This document shows, in pieces, positions 17,115 through 25,565 of a stretch of DNA of 64,000 nt (the first letter of the stretch is position 1; every line of letters begins with the position of its first letter). The notes beneath the pieces are model-generated. The model did not search any database, was not told the origin of the DNA, and saw nothing but the letters and a program-made list of their open reading frames with translations. The stretch covers positions 124,001-188,000 of the forward strand of contig JAFECG010000019.1 of the NCBI GenBank assembly GCA_018242215.1, in the 5' to 3' direction. The translations under genes were made by a program, and so were the position numbers. This DNA comes from Pseudomonadota bacterium. Its GTDB lineage: Bacteria; Pseudomonadota; Alphaproteobacteria; Rhizobiales; Hyphomicrobiaceae.

Positions 17115-17621
17115 CTACTGGGCGTTATTCGCCGCGTTGTTCTGGTCGGATGCGCTTGCCGAGAACTTAGTCTTCATCGAATTAGCCGACTGGACCTCAC
17201 TGAAGAAGTCCTTGTTATCGCCGATGGTCAGCGTCGGTTCGCAATTCGGCGTGCAGGCATAGGTGAAGCGCTGGCTGCCCTTCATGAGATTGACGACTCT
17301 CCGGTCGTCGCGCTCGACCATGACACGTTGGTCCTGGATGATGTTGTGCTCCGCATCGAGCGCAATGACGTTCGTGATGCCGAACGTCTTTCCAGTCACC
17401 ACAAGAAGATTGCCGTCCTGGAGAGCGACATCGGCAATCGATGGATTGCCTATGATGATTTCTGATGCCGGCCGCGGGAGCCGCAGCAGCTGCGACTGAT
17501 CATAGCGAACCACAAGGTCCGCGGCGGCAGCGGGATCAACAATGCAAGCAAGCAAGAGGGTGCTCACAAGTGCCCGCAAGGCATCGGAGGAGACGCGGGT
17601 AGTTCGGGCTCTCGAGGGCAT
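17115..17621 (-). CDS. Stand-alone pilus assembly N-terminal domain protein (CpaC N-terminus-like)
   Basis: A 168-residue exported protein made almost entirely of the domain that begins CpaC/RcpA secretins (pilus formation protein N-terminal region). After a signal peptide ending near AAAA come RYDQSQLLRLPRPASEIIIG, NPSIADVALQDGNLLVVTG and TFGITNVIALDAE, which match the same blocks in the full-length CpaC of this locus (KSVLLEFPRDVRDVMVSNPA and following). There is no secretin domain. A cysteine pair (ACTPNCEP) and an asparagine-rich tail follow. The ATG at 17621 is preferred to an upstream TTG. It probably acts in the periplasm at the secretin or its assembly; the exact role is unknown. Confidence 0.85.
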   Translation of the reverse strand: MPSRARTTRVSSDALRALVSTLLLACIVDPAAAADLVVRYDQSQLLRLPRPASEIIIGNPSIADVALQDGNLLVVTGKTFGITNVIALDAEHNIIQDQRVMVERDDRRVVNLMKGSQRFTYACTPNCEPTLTIGDNKDFFSEVQSANSMKTKFSASASDQNNAANNAQ

Positions 17622-18191
17622 GTTTTCCAATCCGGGTTCGCGGGCGCCAGGGTCATTAGCTCAGAAAATGGTGAATCATCTGCAAACGTGCGTCCCGAAA
17701 CGGCGGGTTTAGGGGCGACAGGACATCACCTCGGCGACAAAAACCAATGGAACCGGTTCGGTAAATGAACTCGGTCGCGCTGCGGGGAGCGGCGAATCTT
17801 CCGTACACTGCTTAAAAGCAGCTGCAGGCCGAGGATTTTACGCATTCTCGCTTGTTCCGGGCTGTTGCACGATCAGCTCGTGTGAAATACTTACATCAGA
17901 CTACAATGAACCTAGAATTAACCGGTAAACATTAGTGCATTCCATAAGTAATTCCTGATATTTTCGAAATATTAACGCGTATATTCTTCATTTTATATAA
18001 GTATTAACTGTGTTATGATTTGGTATTTTGGGCCTAGTTCTCCTCTCTTGCCCCTCTTTTGGCGATATATATTCAGTTTTACTCGGCTTTAATTTTTCAG
18101 GATTATTGTCCCGGGCAGTTCCCAGTACGGGCGAAGACCCAAAGGGGACAAGGATCGGACACTTACGTAAGGCAAGTTTGGGAGAGTACAC
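17622..18191 (+). promoter_or_regulatory. AT-rich divergent control region before the flp genes
   Basis: About 570 bases with no convincing gene. The centre (about 17890-18110) is strikingly AT rich compared with the rest of the window. It holds three TTAAC half-sites (17918-17922, 17972-17976, 18004-18008) and a small palindrome ATATTT-tcg-AAATAT (17958-17972). It separates the minus-strand pilus genes from the first pilin and presumably carries the strong pilin promoter; I could not settle on -35/-10 hexamers. A 177-codon minus-strand frame across its right end lies antisense to the first pilin and is rejected. Confidence 0.5.
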
Positions 18192-18359
18192 ATGAATATG
18201 TTTTCGCGTTTCATGAAGGACGAGTCGGGTGCGACGGCCATCGAATATGGTCTCATCGCCGCGATCGTCGCCGTCGGCATCATCGCTGCTCTGCAGAAGG
18301 TCAGCGGCAGCCTGCAGTCGACGTTCAACAGCGTCAGCAACTCGCTGGACGGTCAGTAA
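18192..18359 (+). CDS. flp: Flp/Fap-type pilin, first copy
   Basis: A 55-residue Flp pilin, too short for ordinary ORF cut-offs. The leader MNMFSRFMKDESG ends at the cleavage glycine, followed by ATAIEYGLIAAIVAVGIIAA, the Flp motif with the glutamate-tyrosine pair and a hydrophobic helix, and a short polar tail ending SLDGQ. GGAGAG lies five bases before the ATG. It is followed by a good terminator at 18393, so this pilin can be made in excess over the assembly machinery, as expected for the main structural subunit. Confidence 0.95.
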   Translation: MNMFSRFMKDESGATAIEYGLIAAIVAVGIIAALQKVSGSLQSTFNSVSNSLDGQ

Positions 18360-18392
18360 GCGATCTCGGCTTCTCACTGAGGCATCGCCGTG

Positions 18393-18425
18393 CGCCCGGG
18401 GACGATCTCCGGGCGTTTTCTTTTT
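18393..18425 (+). terminator. Terminator after the first flp gene
   Basis: A 7-bp GC stem (CGCCCGG 18393-18399 with CCGGGCG 18409-18415, 9-base loop) is followed directly by a T-rich run (TTTTCTTTTT). It lies 34 bases after the flp stop codon and would largely isolate the first pilin transcript from the downstream genes. Confidence 0.85.
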
Positions 18426-18570
18426 AGGCGCGTAGCCACAAAAAGCGGCCGCCCAAAGTGCCCGGCTTTCGCCCCCCGCAGCACCGGATTTTAACGCTTC
18501 AGCGCTAACCTCGGTCGTCACTGTCGTCCGTCGGGCGCGCTCCGGACGATTTCAGCTCATGGGAACGGCG

Positions 18571-18750
18571 ATGAAAAAAGCCAAGGTCTTCGAGTTTCTC
18601 TCCGATGAGAGCGGTGCGACTTCGATCGAGTACGCACTGATCGCCAGCATCGTGAGCGTCAGCATCATCGTCAGCCTGACGCAGATCTCTACCTCTCTTC
18701 AGGGCGTCTTCAATTCTGTCAGCGCGGCATTCGGCTCCGGCTCAAACTGA
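18571..18750 (+). CDS. Flp/Fap-type pilin, second copy
   Basis: A 59-residue second Flp pilin. From the preferred ATG (GGAACG just upstream; another ATG lies four codons earlier) the leader MKKAKVFEFLSDESG precedes ATSIEYALIASIVSVSIIVS. The glutamate-tyrosine pair and processing glycine are kept. The helix is richer in serine than the first copy and the tail AAFGSGSN differs, so the two are old paralogues rather than a recent duplication. It is nearer to the peptidase gene and may be a minor or conditionally used subunit (inference). Confidence 0.92.
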   Translation: MKKAKVFEFLSDESGATSIEYALIASIVSVSIIVSLTQISTSLQGVFNSVSAAFGSGSN

Positions 18751-18752
18751 CG

Positions 18753-18789
18753 TCGAGGTCAAGCCCGGTCAGCTGGGCTCTTACCTCGA
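18753..18789 (+). other. Imperfect hairpin between second flp and cpaA
   Basis: TCGAGGT (18753-18759) pairs with ACCTCGA (18783-18789), and AGCCC with GGGCT inside it. No T-run follows, so this looks like a transcript-stabilising or attenuating intercistronic structure rather than a full terminator. Confidence 0.4.
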
Positions 18790-18832
18790 TCATGACAGTC
18801 TTGGCTAGCTTAGCGCGTTTGGGTCCTTTTCT

Positions 18833-19339
18833 ATGACTTCGATAGCCTCCGTTGTTCTGATGGCATTCCCCGTAGCAATGGCTTTTGCTGCGGCGAACGA
18901 CCTTTTCACGATGAAAATTCCCAATCGCATTCCGCTGGTGCTGTTCGGGAGCTTTGTTGTCGTTGCGCTTCTCACGCGGATGCCATTCGACGTCCTCGGC
19001 ACCAATCTGGCGATTGGTCTGGCCGTTCTTGCCGCAACGTTCACGCTCTTTGCCTTGAACCTTCTTGGGGGTGGAGATGCCAAGCTCGTCGCGGCCGGTG
19101 CTCTGTGGATCGGCGCCGACCACATCATCGACTATCTGGCTTTCATCACGATCTTCGGCGGGGCACTGTCGCTCGCCGTTCTGGCCTATCGCATGACGCC
19201 CGCAACGGCTCTTCCGCTTCCCGCCTGGGCCGTCCGTCTTCATATGCACAAGGGGCCTATCCCATACGGCATTGCCATTGCCGCCGGTGCACTCGCAGTC
19301 TTTCCAAAGACCGCGTTGTTTCTGTCCTTGATGACCTAG
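18833..19339 (+). CDS. cpaA: Prepilin peptidase CpaA/TadV
   Basis: A 168-residue A24-family aspartic prepilin peptidase of the inner membrane. It removes the leaders of Flp and TadE-type prepilins. The two catalytic aspartates are in AAANDLFTMKIPN near residue 23 and in LGGGDAKLVAA near residue 84, the second being the GxGD-type motif. Membrane helices fill most of the protein. The N-terminal methyltransferase domain of PilD is absent, as is usual for the CpaA/TadV group. It sits between the pilin genes and cpaB, the classical position. Confidence 0.94.
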   Translation: MTSIASVVLMAFPVAMAFAAANDLFTMKIPNRIPLVLFGSFVVVALLTRMPFDVLGTNLAIGLAVLAATFTLFALNLLGGGDAKLVAAGALWIGADHIIDYLAFITIFGGALSLAVLAYRMTPATALPLPAWAVRLHMHKGPIPYGIAIAAGALAVFPKTALFLSLMT

Positions 19340-19422
19340 CTTTTCGGAGCGCCGCTCGACTTGTGACCTCGCGAGCTGTCTCTGCAACCTTTCGCGCAGC
19401 TGGAGTCAGTCCGAGACGACAA

Positions 19423-19437
19423 TTAACTCCATATTGA
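19423..19437. promoter_or_regulatory. CtrA-like site upstream of cpaB
   Basis: TTAA-N7-TTGA lies 62 bases before the cpaB start, one base away from the CtrA consensus TTAA-N7-TTAA. A 160-base gap separates cpaA from cpaB, so a separate promoter for the cpaB-tadC operon is plausible here. Confidence 0.35.
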
Positions 19438-19498
19438 CGATTAGCCATCATCGTCGCCCTGAGGAATCGCATTTGGTTCTCATAGGACTGCGGGGCGG

Positions 19499-20299
19499 AT
19501 GAAGCGGGCTCAATTGATAGGATTCTCGGTGGCACTCGTTGCTGCCGTCCTCGCCTACTACGTCGCGAGCGTCCTCGTGCGCCCGCCCGCGCCGATTACG
19601 GTCGAAAAGAAAGTCGACAGCAGTGAAGTCCTCGTTGCAGCAACGGATATTCCCGTCGGAGACATCGTCAACGAAGGAAACTTCCGCTGGATGACGTGGC
19701 CGACGGAGGCCGTCTCCCGCAACTCGATCACGAAAAAGAACGGCGGCGTCGCGATGCTGCACCAGCTTGCAGGCTCGGTCGCGCGCGCTCCCCTCCTCGC
19801 CGGAGAGCCGGTGACGGAGCAAAAATTGATCAAGCCCGGCCAGGGCGGCGTTCTTGCCGCGATCCTTCCGCGGGGCATGCGCGCGATCTCGACGAAGATC
19901 CGCGCTGAAACTGCTGCCGGAAGCCTGATCCTTCCCAACGACCATGTGGATGTCATTCTTATCCGTCGCGTCCGCGACCGGAGCGGTCAGGATCAAAACG
20001 TAGCAGACACGCTGTTTCGCAACGTAAGGGTTCTTGCGATCGGGCAGCAGATACAAACCAAGGAAGGCAAAAAGACCGCCGACAGCTCGGCCTCGACGGC
20101 AACCTTAGAGTTGACGCCGCGTCAGACTGAGATGATGGCGCTGGCCAACGTCATGGGCGACATCACGCTGTCGCTCAGGAGCGTCGCCGACTTGAACACC
20201 GATCCGGAGCGTGCCGGCGGTCTCAACTTCAAACGGAAAGACAATTCCGTCCGTGTCGTTCGTTACGGCGCGAAGTCGCGTGTGTATGGCGTAAACTGA
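19499..20299 (+). CDS. cpaB: Flp pilus assembly protein CpaB (RcpC)
   Basis: A 266-residue periplasmic protein with one N-terminal membrane anchor (about residues 5-25, LIGFSVALVAAVLAYYVASV). It contains the SAF domain (SSEVLVAATDIPVGDIVNEG and following, about residues 40-105) and the RcpC region (RAISTKIRAETAAGSLILPN, HVDVILIRRV). CpaB/RcpC proteins work with the secretin in Flp pilus biogenesis. It is the first gene of the cpaB-cpaC-cpaD-cpaE-cpaF-tadB-tadC series, all on the plus strand with short gaps. Confidence 0.95.
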   Translation: MKRAQLIGFSVALVAAVLAYYVASVLVRPPAPITVEKKVDSSEVLVAATDIPVGDIVNEGNFRWMTWPTEAVSRNSITKKNGGVAMLHQLAGSVARAPLLAGEPVTEQKLIKPGQGGVLAAILPRGMRAISTKIRAETAAGSLILPNDHVDVILIRRVRDRSGQDQNVADTLFRNVRVLAIGQQIQTKEGKKTADSSASTATLELTPRQTEMMALANVMGDITLSLRSVADLNTDPERAGGLNFKRKDNSVRVVRYGAKSRVYGVN

Positions 20300-20344
20300 G
20301 TACTCCCCGTCAGTGTCAGTGGTCGTCATAAGGTACAGGGCCTC

Positions 20345-21967
20345 ATGCGCTTTAACTTGGCTTTCTCGTGGCGCGCCGCCATGCGCGCTCTCGCGCTTTG
20401 TATCGGTGTTGGATTGATGTCATCGAGCGTCTCGGCGCAGTCGCCGGGATCGGCGTCCGACGGGTACGCCGACGACGGATCCACGCCGTTCACCCATCAA
20501 TCTTTCATCCGCATTCAAGATAACGGCGGCCCCATCCGCAAGAGCATCAAGATCGGGCAAGGCAAATCCGTCCTTCTCGAATTTCCGCGCGATGTCCGTG
20601 ACGTGATGGTGTCGAATCCGGCCGTGATCGATGCGGTTGTGCTGAGTTCGAGACGCGTATTTCTCCTGTCGAAGGGCGGCGTGGGAGAGGCGAACGCGTT
20701 CTTCTTCGACACCTCCGGCCATCAGTTCGCGACGATGGAACTCTATGTCGAGCGCGAGACGGCGGGTCTGCAGTCGCTGCTCAATCGGATCATCCCCGGG
20801 TCGTCGATCAAGGTCGAGATGCTCAATCAGACCGTGATCCTGACCGGCACAGTCAAGAGCCCGATCGATTCGACGCGCGCTGGCGATATTGCCGCGCAGT
20901 TCATCTCGCAGCAGCTCACCTCTCTCTCCGTCGACACCAAAGAGGGTGTGACGCTGGCTCAGGGCGGGACCAACCAACTTAAAGACTCAGTCATCAACAT
21001 GCTGACGGTCGAGGCAGAGGAGCAAGTGCTGCTCAAGGTGACGGTCGCGGAAGTCGAGCGCACGGCCCTCAAACAGCTTGGCGTCAACCTTGGTGCTATG
21101 GTTCAGTCCGGTAGTTTCTCGACAGCGCTTTTGACAGCAAACGCATTTCCGATTTCTTCCGCACAAGGTCTTGGCACGCTTCCGACTGTCGGAATTGCAA
21201 CTTCGGGCGCGAGTGGCTGCACAGCGGGCCTGCTATGTACCTTCAATTCAGGACCATCGGCGGGGTCATTCGGCAATAGCGGGCTCACTTCCCAGTGGGG
21301 CAACGGCCCCAATGCAGTACAGTCTGCGATCCGCGCGCTGGAGCGCGACGGCCTCATCCGGACGCTCGCGGAGCCTAATCTTACCGCGATTTCCGGCGAG
21401 CCGGCCGAATTCCTCGCGGGTGGCGAGGTGCCGTACGTGACCGGCATCGATACGCAGTCCGGCGTCAGCTCAGTCGCCTTCAAGAAGTTCGGCGTGCAAT
21501 TGAGCTTCACACCGGTCGTCCTGTCGGAAGGACGGATCAGCTTGAAGATCGATACGAGCGTCAGCGATATTTCGCAGTTCATTGCGAACAACCCGGTGTT
21601 CGATACGCGCCAGGCCAAGACCGTCGTCGAGCTGCCATCCGGCGGATCGCTGGCGCTCGCCGGACTGATCAGCACGAAGACGCAGCAAAATATCGATGGT
21701 TTTCCGGGCGCGAAAGACATTCCGATCCTCGGCACCCTGTTCCGAAGCCGCGACTTCCAGAACCAGGAATCGGAACTCGTCGTCATCGTGACGCCCTATG
21801 TGGTTCAACCGACGTCACGTCAGCAGCTTGCGACGCCCGCAGACGGGCTGGCGCCGGCGACGGACCTCAAAGCGGATTTTCTGGGTCATCTCAACCGGAT
21901 CTACGGACGCGGCGACGGCATGCCATCCGGCGGTCTCAAGGGTGACTACGGCTTCATCGTCGAATAA
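20345..21967 (+). CDS. cpaC: Type II/IV secretin CpaC (RcpA)
   Basis: A 540-residue outer-membrane secretin through which the Flp pilus leaves the cell. A signal peptide (to about residue 30, SVSAQ) is followed by the pilus N-terminal domain (KSVLLEFPRDVRDVMVSNPA and GGVGEANAFFF), then a BON-like segment, then the secretin core starting near VEAEEQVLLKVTVAEVER. The core ends with the secretin signature VELPSGGSLALAGLI and IPILGTLFRSRDF. A glycine/serine-rich insert at about residues 255-325 (SFSTALLTANAF to QWGNGPN) is usual in alphaproteobacterial CpaC. It shares the N-terminal domain with the stand-alone protein at 17115-17621. Confidence 0.96.
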   Translation: MRFNLAFSWRAAMRALALCIGVGLMSSSVSAQSPGSASDGYADDGSTPFTHQSFIRIQDNGGPIRKSIKIGQGKSVLLEFPRDVRDVMVSNPAVIDAVVLSSRRVFLLSKGGVGEANAFFFDTSGHQFATMELYVERETAGLQSLLNRIIPGSSIKVEMLNQTVILTGTVKSPIDSTRAGDIAAQFISQQLTSLSVDTKEGVTLAQGGTNQLKDSVINMLTVEAEEQVLLKVTVAEVERTALKQLGVNLGAMVQSGSFSTALLTANAFPISSAQGLGTLPTVGIATSGASGCTAGLLCTFNSGPSAGSFGNSGLTSQWGNGPNAVQSAIRALERDGLIRTLAEPNLTAISGEPAEFLAGGEVPYVTGIDTQSGVSSVAFKKFGVQLSFTPVVLSEGRISLKIDTSVSDISQFIANNPVFDTRQAKTVVELPSGGSLALAGLISTKTQQNIDGFPGAKDIPILGTLFRSRDFQNQESELVVIVTPYVVQPTSRQQLATPADGLAPATDLKADFLGHLNRIYGRGDGMPSGGLKGDYGFIVE

Positions 21968-21984
21968 TCGGGGCAAGACGCGTC

Positions 21985-22728
21985 ATGCGCATGAAAAGCA
22001 CGAATGCCGGCAGCCCTCGGAGACTGCGGTTAGGACTTGGAAAGATTTTCGTTGTTGCAATGCTTCCAGTCGTGGGTGGCGGCTGCGAGCACGACAGGGC
22101 GTTGGGCCCTCAGGTGGCGGGCTGGCAGCTGGTCGATCCGGAGCAGCGTCATCCTATCCTCGTTTCGCAACAGCCCGCCGTCATGAACCTTCATATTTCG
22201 CCGAATGCCGATGGCCTCACGCCGATGCAGCGCGCTCGTGTGCTGGAATTCGCGAATCGTAGCCGCGCCTCCGATGCCGGCAACAGCCGCATCGTCATAT
22301 CGGCACCTGGCGGATCGGCGAATGAGGGAGCTGCAATGCAGGCGGCGGATGATGCCCGCCAGCTGATGCTCGAAAGCGGGTATTCGCCAACGACGATTGC
22401 GGTCGAAGCCTATCATGCCAGCGGCCGCGATGCGCCGTTGAGACTATCCTACATGCGCTATGTAGCCGAAGCTCCCAATTGCGGGCAGGACTGGTCGGAA
22501 AATCTCGCGCGCAACTATCAGAACACGCCGTATCCGAACATGGGCTGTGCCGCTCAACGCAACCTCGCCGTCATGGTGGCCAATCCTGCGGACCTGCTCG
22601 GACCGCGCACGATGACGAGCCGCGATTCCAATCGCCGCGACGACATGTACGACAAATACGTGAAGGGCCAAGCTCTCGGTGCGTCGGAAGAAGCGCAAAC
22701 GATCCAGAGTGTCACCACGGGTCAGTGA
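21985..22728 (+). CDS. cpaD: Pilus assembly lipoprotein CpaD
   Basis: A 247-residue CpaD-family protein, an outer-membrane lipoprotein partner of the secretin. The N-terminus has a basic start, a hydrophobic stretch (IFVVAMLPVVGGG) and a cysteine at about residue 34 that serves as the likely lipidation site, though the lipobox is not ideal. The conserved blocks are VDPEQRHPILV, PNCGQDWSENLARNYQNT and NMGCAAQRNLAVMVANPADL. The C-terminus is polar. It sits between cpaC and cpaE as in Caulobacter and rhizobia. Confidence 0.93.
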   Translation: MRMKSTNAGSPRRLRLGLGKIFVVAMLPVVGGGCEHDRALGPQVAGWQLVDPEQRHPILVSQQPAVMNLHISPNADGLTPMQRARVLEFANRSRASDAGNSRIVISAPGGSANEGAAMQAADDARQLMLESGYSPTTIAVEAYHASGRDAPLRLSYMRYVAEAPNCGQDWSENLARNYQNTPYPNMGCAAQRNLAVMVANPADLLGPRTMTSRDSNRRDDMYDKYVKGQALGASEEAQTIQSVTTGQ

Positions 22729-22741
22729 TTTCGGAGACGAC

Positions 22742-24043
22742 ATGTCCAAGCCTGCGCAAATCAACACCATCGAGGAAGCCGCATTCGAGGATGATGCGCT
22801 GCAGGAAGCGCATCCGAGCGATCGCGCGCGTCCTATCCCCCGCATTTCGATTCAGGCTTTTTGCGATGATCTCCGCGTCGCCGAGGCCCTTGAACATGCG
22901 GGCCTGGATCGCCGGTTGGCCAAGGCGCACCTGAGCGTTCACATGGGCGGTATCGCCGCCGCCATCGCGCACTACAGCGACAGTCCGACGCCCAATCTGA
23001 TCATTGTCGATAGCGCGCATCCGGGCGGCCCGTTGCTTGCGGAACTCGATCAGCTGGCGGAAAGCTGCGATCCGGGAACGAAAGTCATTGTCGTCGGTCG
23101 CCATAACGATGTGATGCTCTACCGCGAGCTTCTGAAGCGCGGTGTCGCGGAATATCTCGTCACGCCGACGAATCCCATGGAGCTGATGGAGAGCATCTCC
23201 AATCTCTACAACAATCCGGAAACCGATCCGGTCGGCCACGTCTTCGCATTCGTCGGTGCCAAAGGAGGCGTCGGCTCATCGACGATCTGCCACAACGTGG
23301 CATGGACAATGTCCGAGCTTCTCAAGACGGACGTAACAATCGCCGATCTTGATCTTGCATTTGGAACGACGGGCCTCGACTTCAATCAGGATCCGGTCCA
23401 AGGCATCGCCGAAGCACTGGCGGCGCCTGAGCGGCTCGATGATCAGCTTCTCGATCGACTGTTGACGAAATGTTCGGAACGGCTCTCGATCTTTGCGGCC
23501 CCTGTCGTTCTCGACCGTGATTTCGATATCTCGCCCGACGCCTGCGAGATCATCATCGATGTGGCGCGCCAGAACGTGCCCTTCGTCGCAATCGATCTGC
23601 CGCATGGCTGGTCGGTCTGGTCGAAACGCCTTCTGCTGCAAGCAGATGAAATCGTGATTACCGCAGTTCCCGATCTCGCGAACCTCCGGAACGCAAAAAA
23701 CATCATCGATCTCTTGAAAGCGTCGCGGAAGAACGATCAGAGGCCTTACCTCGTCTTGAATATGGCGAATGTGCCGAAGCGCCAGGAAATCAGCGTCAAG
23801 GAGTTCGAGCAGGCGCTGGATTTGAAGGTTCTCTCAGTCATCGACTACGACAGCGAGGCATTCAGTCAGGCCGCGAACCACGGCCAGATGGTGGAAGAGC
23901 TGACTTCCAAAGCGAAGTCCGTCGAGAAGTTTCACGACATCGCGATGAAGCTAACGCGGCGTAAAGAAGCAAAGGCCGAAAAGCAGGGTTCGCCGCTGTC
24001 GGCGATTGCGCCGATATTGGAGAGACTGAAGCTCAAGCGTTAG
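22742..24043 (+). CDS. cpaE: Pilus localisation ATPase CpaE (TadZ)
   Basis: A 433-residue CpaE/TadZ protein. It has an N-terminal receiver-like domain (about residues 35-150, with IIVDSAHPGG and GVAEYLVTPTNPMELME) without clear phosphorylation chemistry. A ParA/MinD-type ATPase domain follows, starting with the deviant Walker A FVGAKGGVGSSTICHNVAW; DLDLAFGTTGLDFNQ comes next. Such proteins place the pilus machine at the cell pole. The ATG at 22742 is chosen because GGAG precedes it and because the longer frame overlaps cpaD with no family similarity. Confidence 0.95.
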   Translation: MSKPAQINTIEEAAFEDDALQEAHPSDRARPIPRISIQAFCDDLRVAEALEHAGLDRRLAKAHLSVHMGGIAAAIAHYSDSPTPNLIIVDSAHPGGPLLAELDQLAESCDPGTKVIVVGRHNDVMLYRELLKRGVAEYLVTPTNPMELMESISNLYNNPETDPVGHVFAFVGAKGGVGSSTICHNVAWTMSELLKTDVTIADLDLAFGTTGLDFNQDPVQGIAEALAAPERLDDQLLDRLLTKCSERLSIFAAPVVLDRDFDISPDACEIIIDVARQNVPFVAIDLPHGWSVWSKRLLLQADEIVITAVPDLANLRNAKNIIDLLKASRKNDQRPYLVLNMANVPKRQEISVKEFEQALDLKVLSVIDYDSEAFSQAANHGQMVEELTSKAKSVEKFHDIAMKLTRRKEAKAEKQGSPLSAIAPILERLKLKR

Positions 24044-24056
24044 GGACCGAAGCCAG

Positions 24057-25565
24057 ATGTTCGGAAGGCGTTCGAACGAGCCACAGACAGAGCGACGCGT
24101 CACTCCTGCGCGTCCTGCCGAGCCGCAAACGACCGTCGTCGCTGAAACACGGGCGCCGGCAGCGCCGCCGCGCGCGGCTGCTGCGCCTCCGCCACCTCCA
24201 AGCCCACCGCCGAAACGGCCAGATCCGGCGCCGGAGACGCAGCGGCGGCATTCGGAAGAGTATTACGACGTCAAATCGACCGTCTTCAATGCGCTGATCG
24301 ACACGATTGATCTTACGCAGCTCTCCAAGCTCGACGCCGTTGCCGCGCGCGAAGAAATTCGCGATATCGTCAGCGAGATCATTCAGATCAAGAACGTCGT
24401 GATGTCCATCGCCGAGCAGGAAGAGCTGCTCGAAGACATCTGCAACGACGTGCTCGGCTATGGTCCGCTCGAGCCGTTGCTCGCGCGCGACGATATTGCA
24501 GACATCATGGTCAATGGCGCCAACACGACCTTCATCGAAGTCGGGGGCAAGGTCCAGAAGACCGGCGTGCGTTTCGCCGACAACCAACAGCTGATGAATA
24601 TCTGCCAGCGCATCGTCAGCCAGGTCGGGCGCCGCGTCGATGAGTCGAGCCCGATCTGCGACGCACGCCTACCAGACGGATCGCGTGTCAACGTGATCGC
24701 TCCGCCGCTCGCCATCGATGGGCCTGCACTGACGATCCGAAAGTTCAAGAAAGACAGGTTGAAGCTCGAGCAGCTCGTCAAGTTCGGCTCGATCACGCCA
24801 GAAGCGAAAACGATCCTCGAAATCATCGGGCGAGTCCGGTGCAACGTCATCATCTCGGGCGGTACGGGCTCAGGTAAGACGACGCTGCTCAATTGCCTGA
24901 CGGGCTCGATCGATCACGATGAACGCATCATCACGTGCGAAGACTCGGCCGAACTCCAGCTCCAGCAACCGCACGTCGTGCGTCTCGAAACGCGACCGCC
25001 GAACCTTGAGGGAGAGGGTGAGATCAAGATGCGCGATCTCATCAAGAACTGCCTTCGTATGCGGCCTGAGCGGATCATCGTCGGCGAAGTCCGCGGACCT
25101 GAGGCGTTCGATCTGCTTCAGGCGATGAACACCGGCCACGACGGCTCCATGGGAACGCTTCACGCGAACAGTCCGCGCGAAGCGTTGAGCCGTCTTGAAT
25201 CGATGATCATGATGGGCGGCTACGCGCTGCCGATCAAAACCATTCGCGAAATGATTTGCGGCTCCATTGACGTCATCATCCAGGCGTCGCGGTTGCGCGA
25301 CGGCTCGCGCAAGATCACGCACGTCACCGAAGTGCTCGGCATGGAAGAAGACACGATCACGCTGCAAAACCTGGTCGTCTACGACATCACGGGCGAAGAC
25401 GCCCATGGTAAGCTTCTCGGCAGGCACCGCTCGACCGGCATCGTTCGTCCGCGTTTCTGGGAGCGCGCGGAATATTACAATGAAACAGAGCGCCTGGCGA
25501 ATGCGCTGGTCCGCTCGGAAGTCGCCGACGAGCAAGGCAACCCGCTTGGAGATCGCAATGGCTGA
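24057..25565 (+). CDS. cpaF: Pilus assembly ATPase CpaF (TadA)
   Basis: A 502-residue secretion ATPase of the type II/IV family that powers Flp pilus assembly (and probably retraction). A proline/alanine-rich N-terminal tail of about 65 residues precedes the conserved part. The Walker A is [15 protein letters not shown], the Asp box is [20 protein letters not shown], the Walker B region is [20 protein letters not shown], and the His box is [20 protein letters not shown]. The end overlaps the tadB start by eight bases. It is cytoplasmic and works with TadB and TadC in the membrane. Confidence 0.97.
   Translation: MFGRRSNEPQTERRVTPARPAEPQTTVVAETRAPAAPPRAAAAPPPPPSPPPKRPDPAPETQRRHSEEYYDVKSTVFNALIDTIDLTQLSKLDAVAAREEIRDIVSEIIQIKNVVMSIAEQEELLEDICNDVLGYGPLEPLLARDDIADIMVNGANTTFIEVGGKVQKTGVRFADNQQLMNICQRIVSQVGRRVDESSPICDARLPDGSRVNVIAPPLAIDGPALTIRKFKKDRLKLEQLVKFGSITPEAKTILEIIGRVRCNVIISGGTGSGKTTLLNCLTGSIDHDERIITCEDSAELQLQQPHVVRLETRPPNLEGEGEIKMRDLIKNCLRMRPERIIVGEVRGPEAFDLLQAMNTGHDGSMGTLHANSPREALSRLESMIMMGGYALPIKTIREMICGSIDVIIQASRLRDGSRKITHVTEVLGMEEDTITLQNLVVYDITGEDAHGKLLGRHRSTGIVRPRFWERAEYYNETERLANALVRSEVADEQGNPLGDRNG

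Noticed and set aside
17988-18521. 177-codon minus-strand open frame
   Set aside because: Antisense to the first Flp pilin and its terminator; composition is not protein-like.
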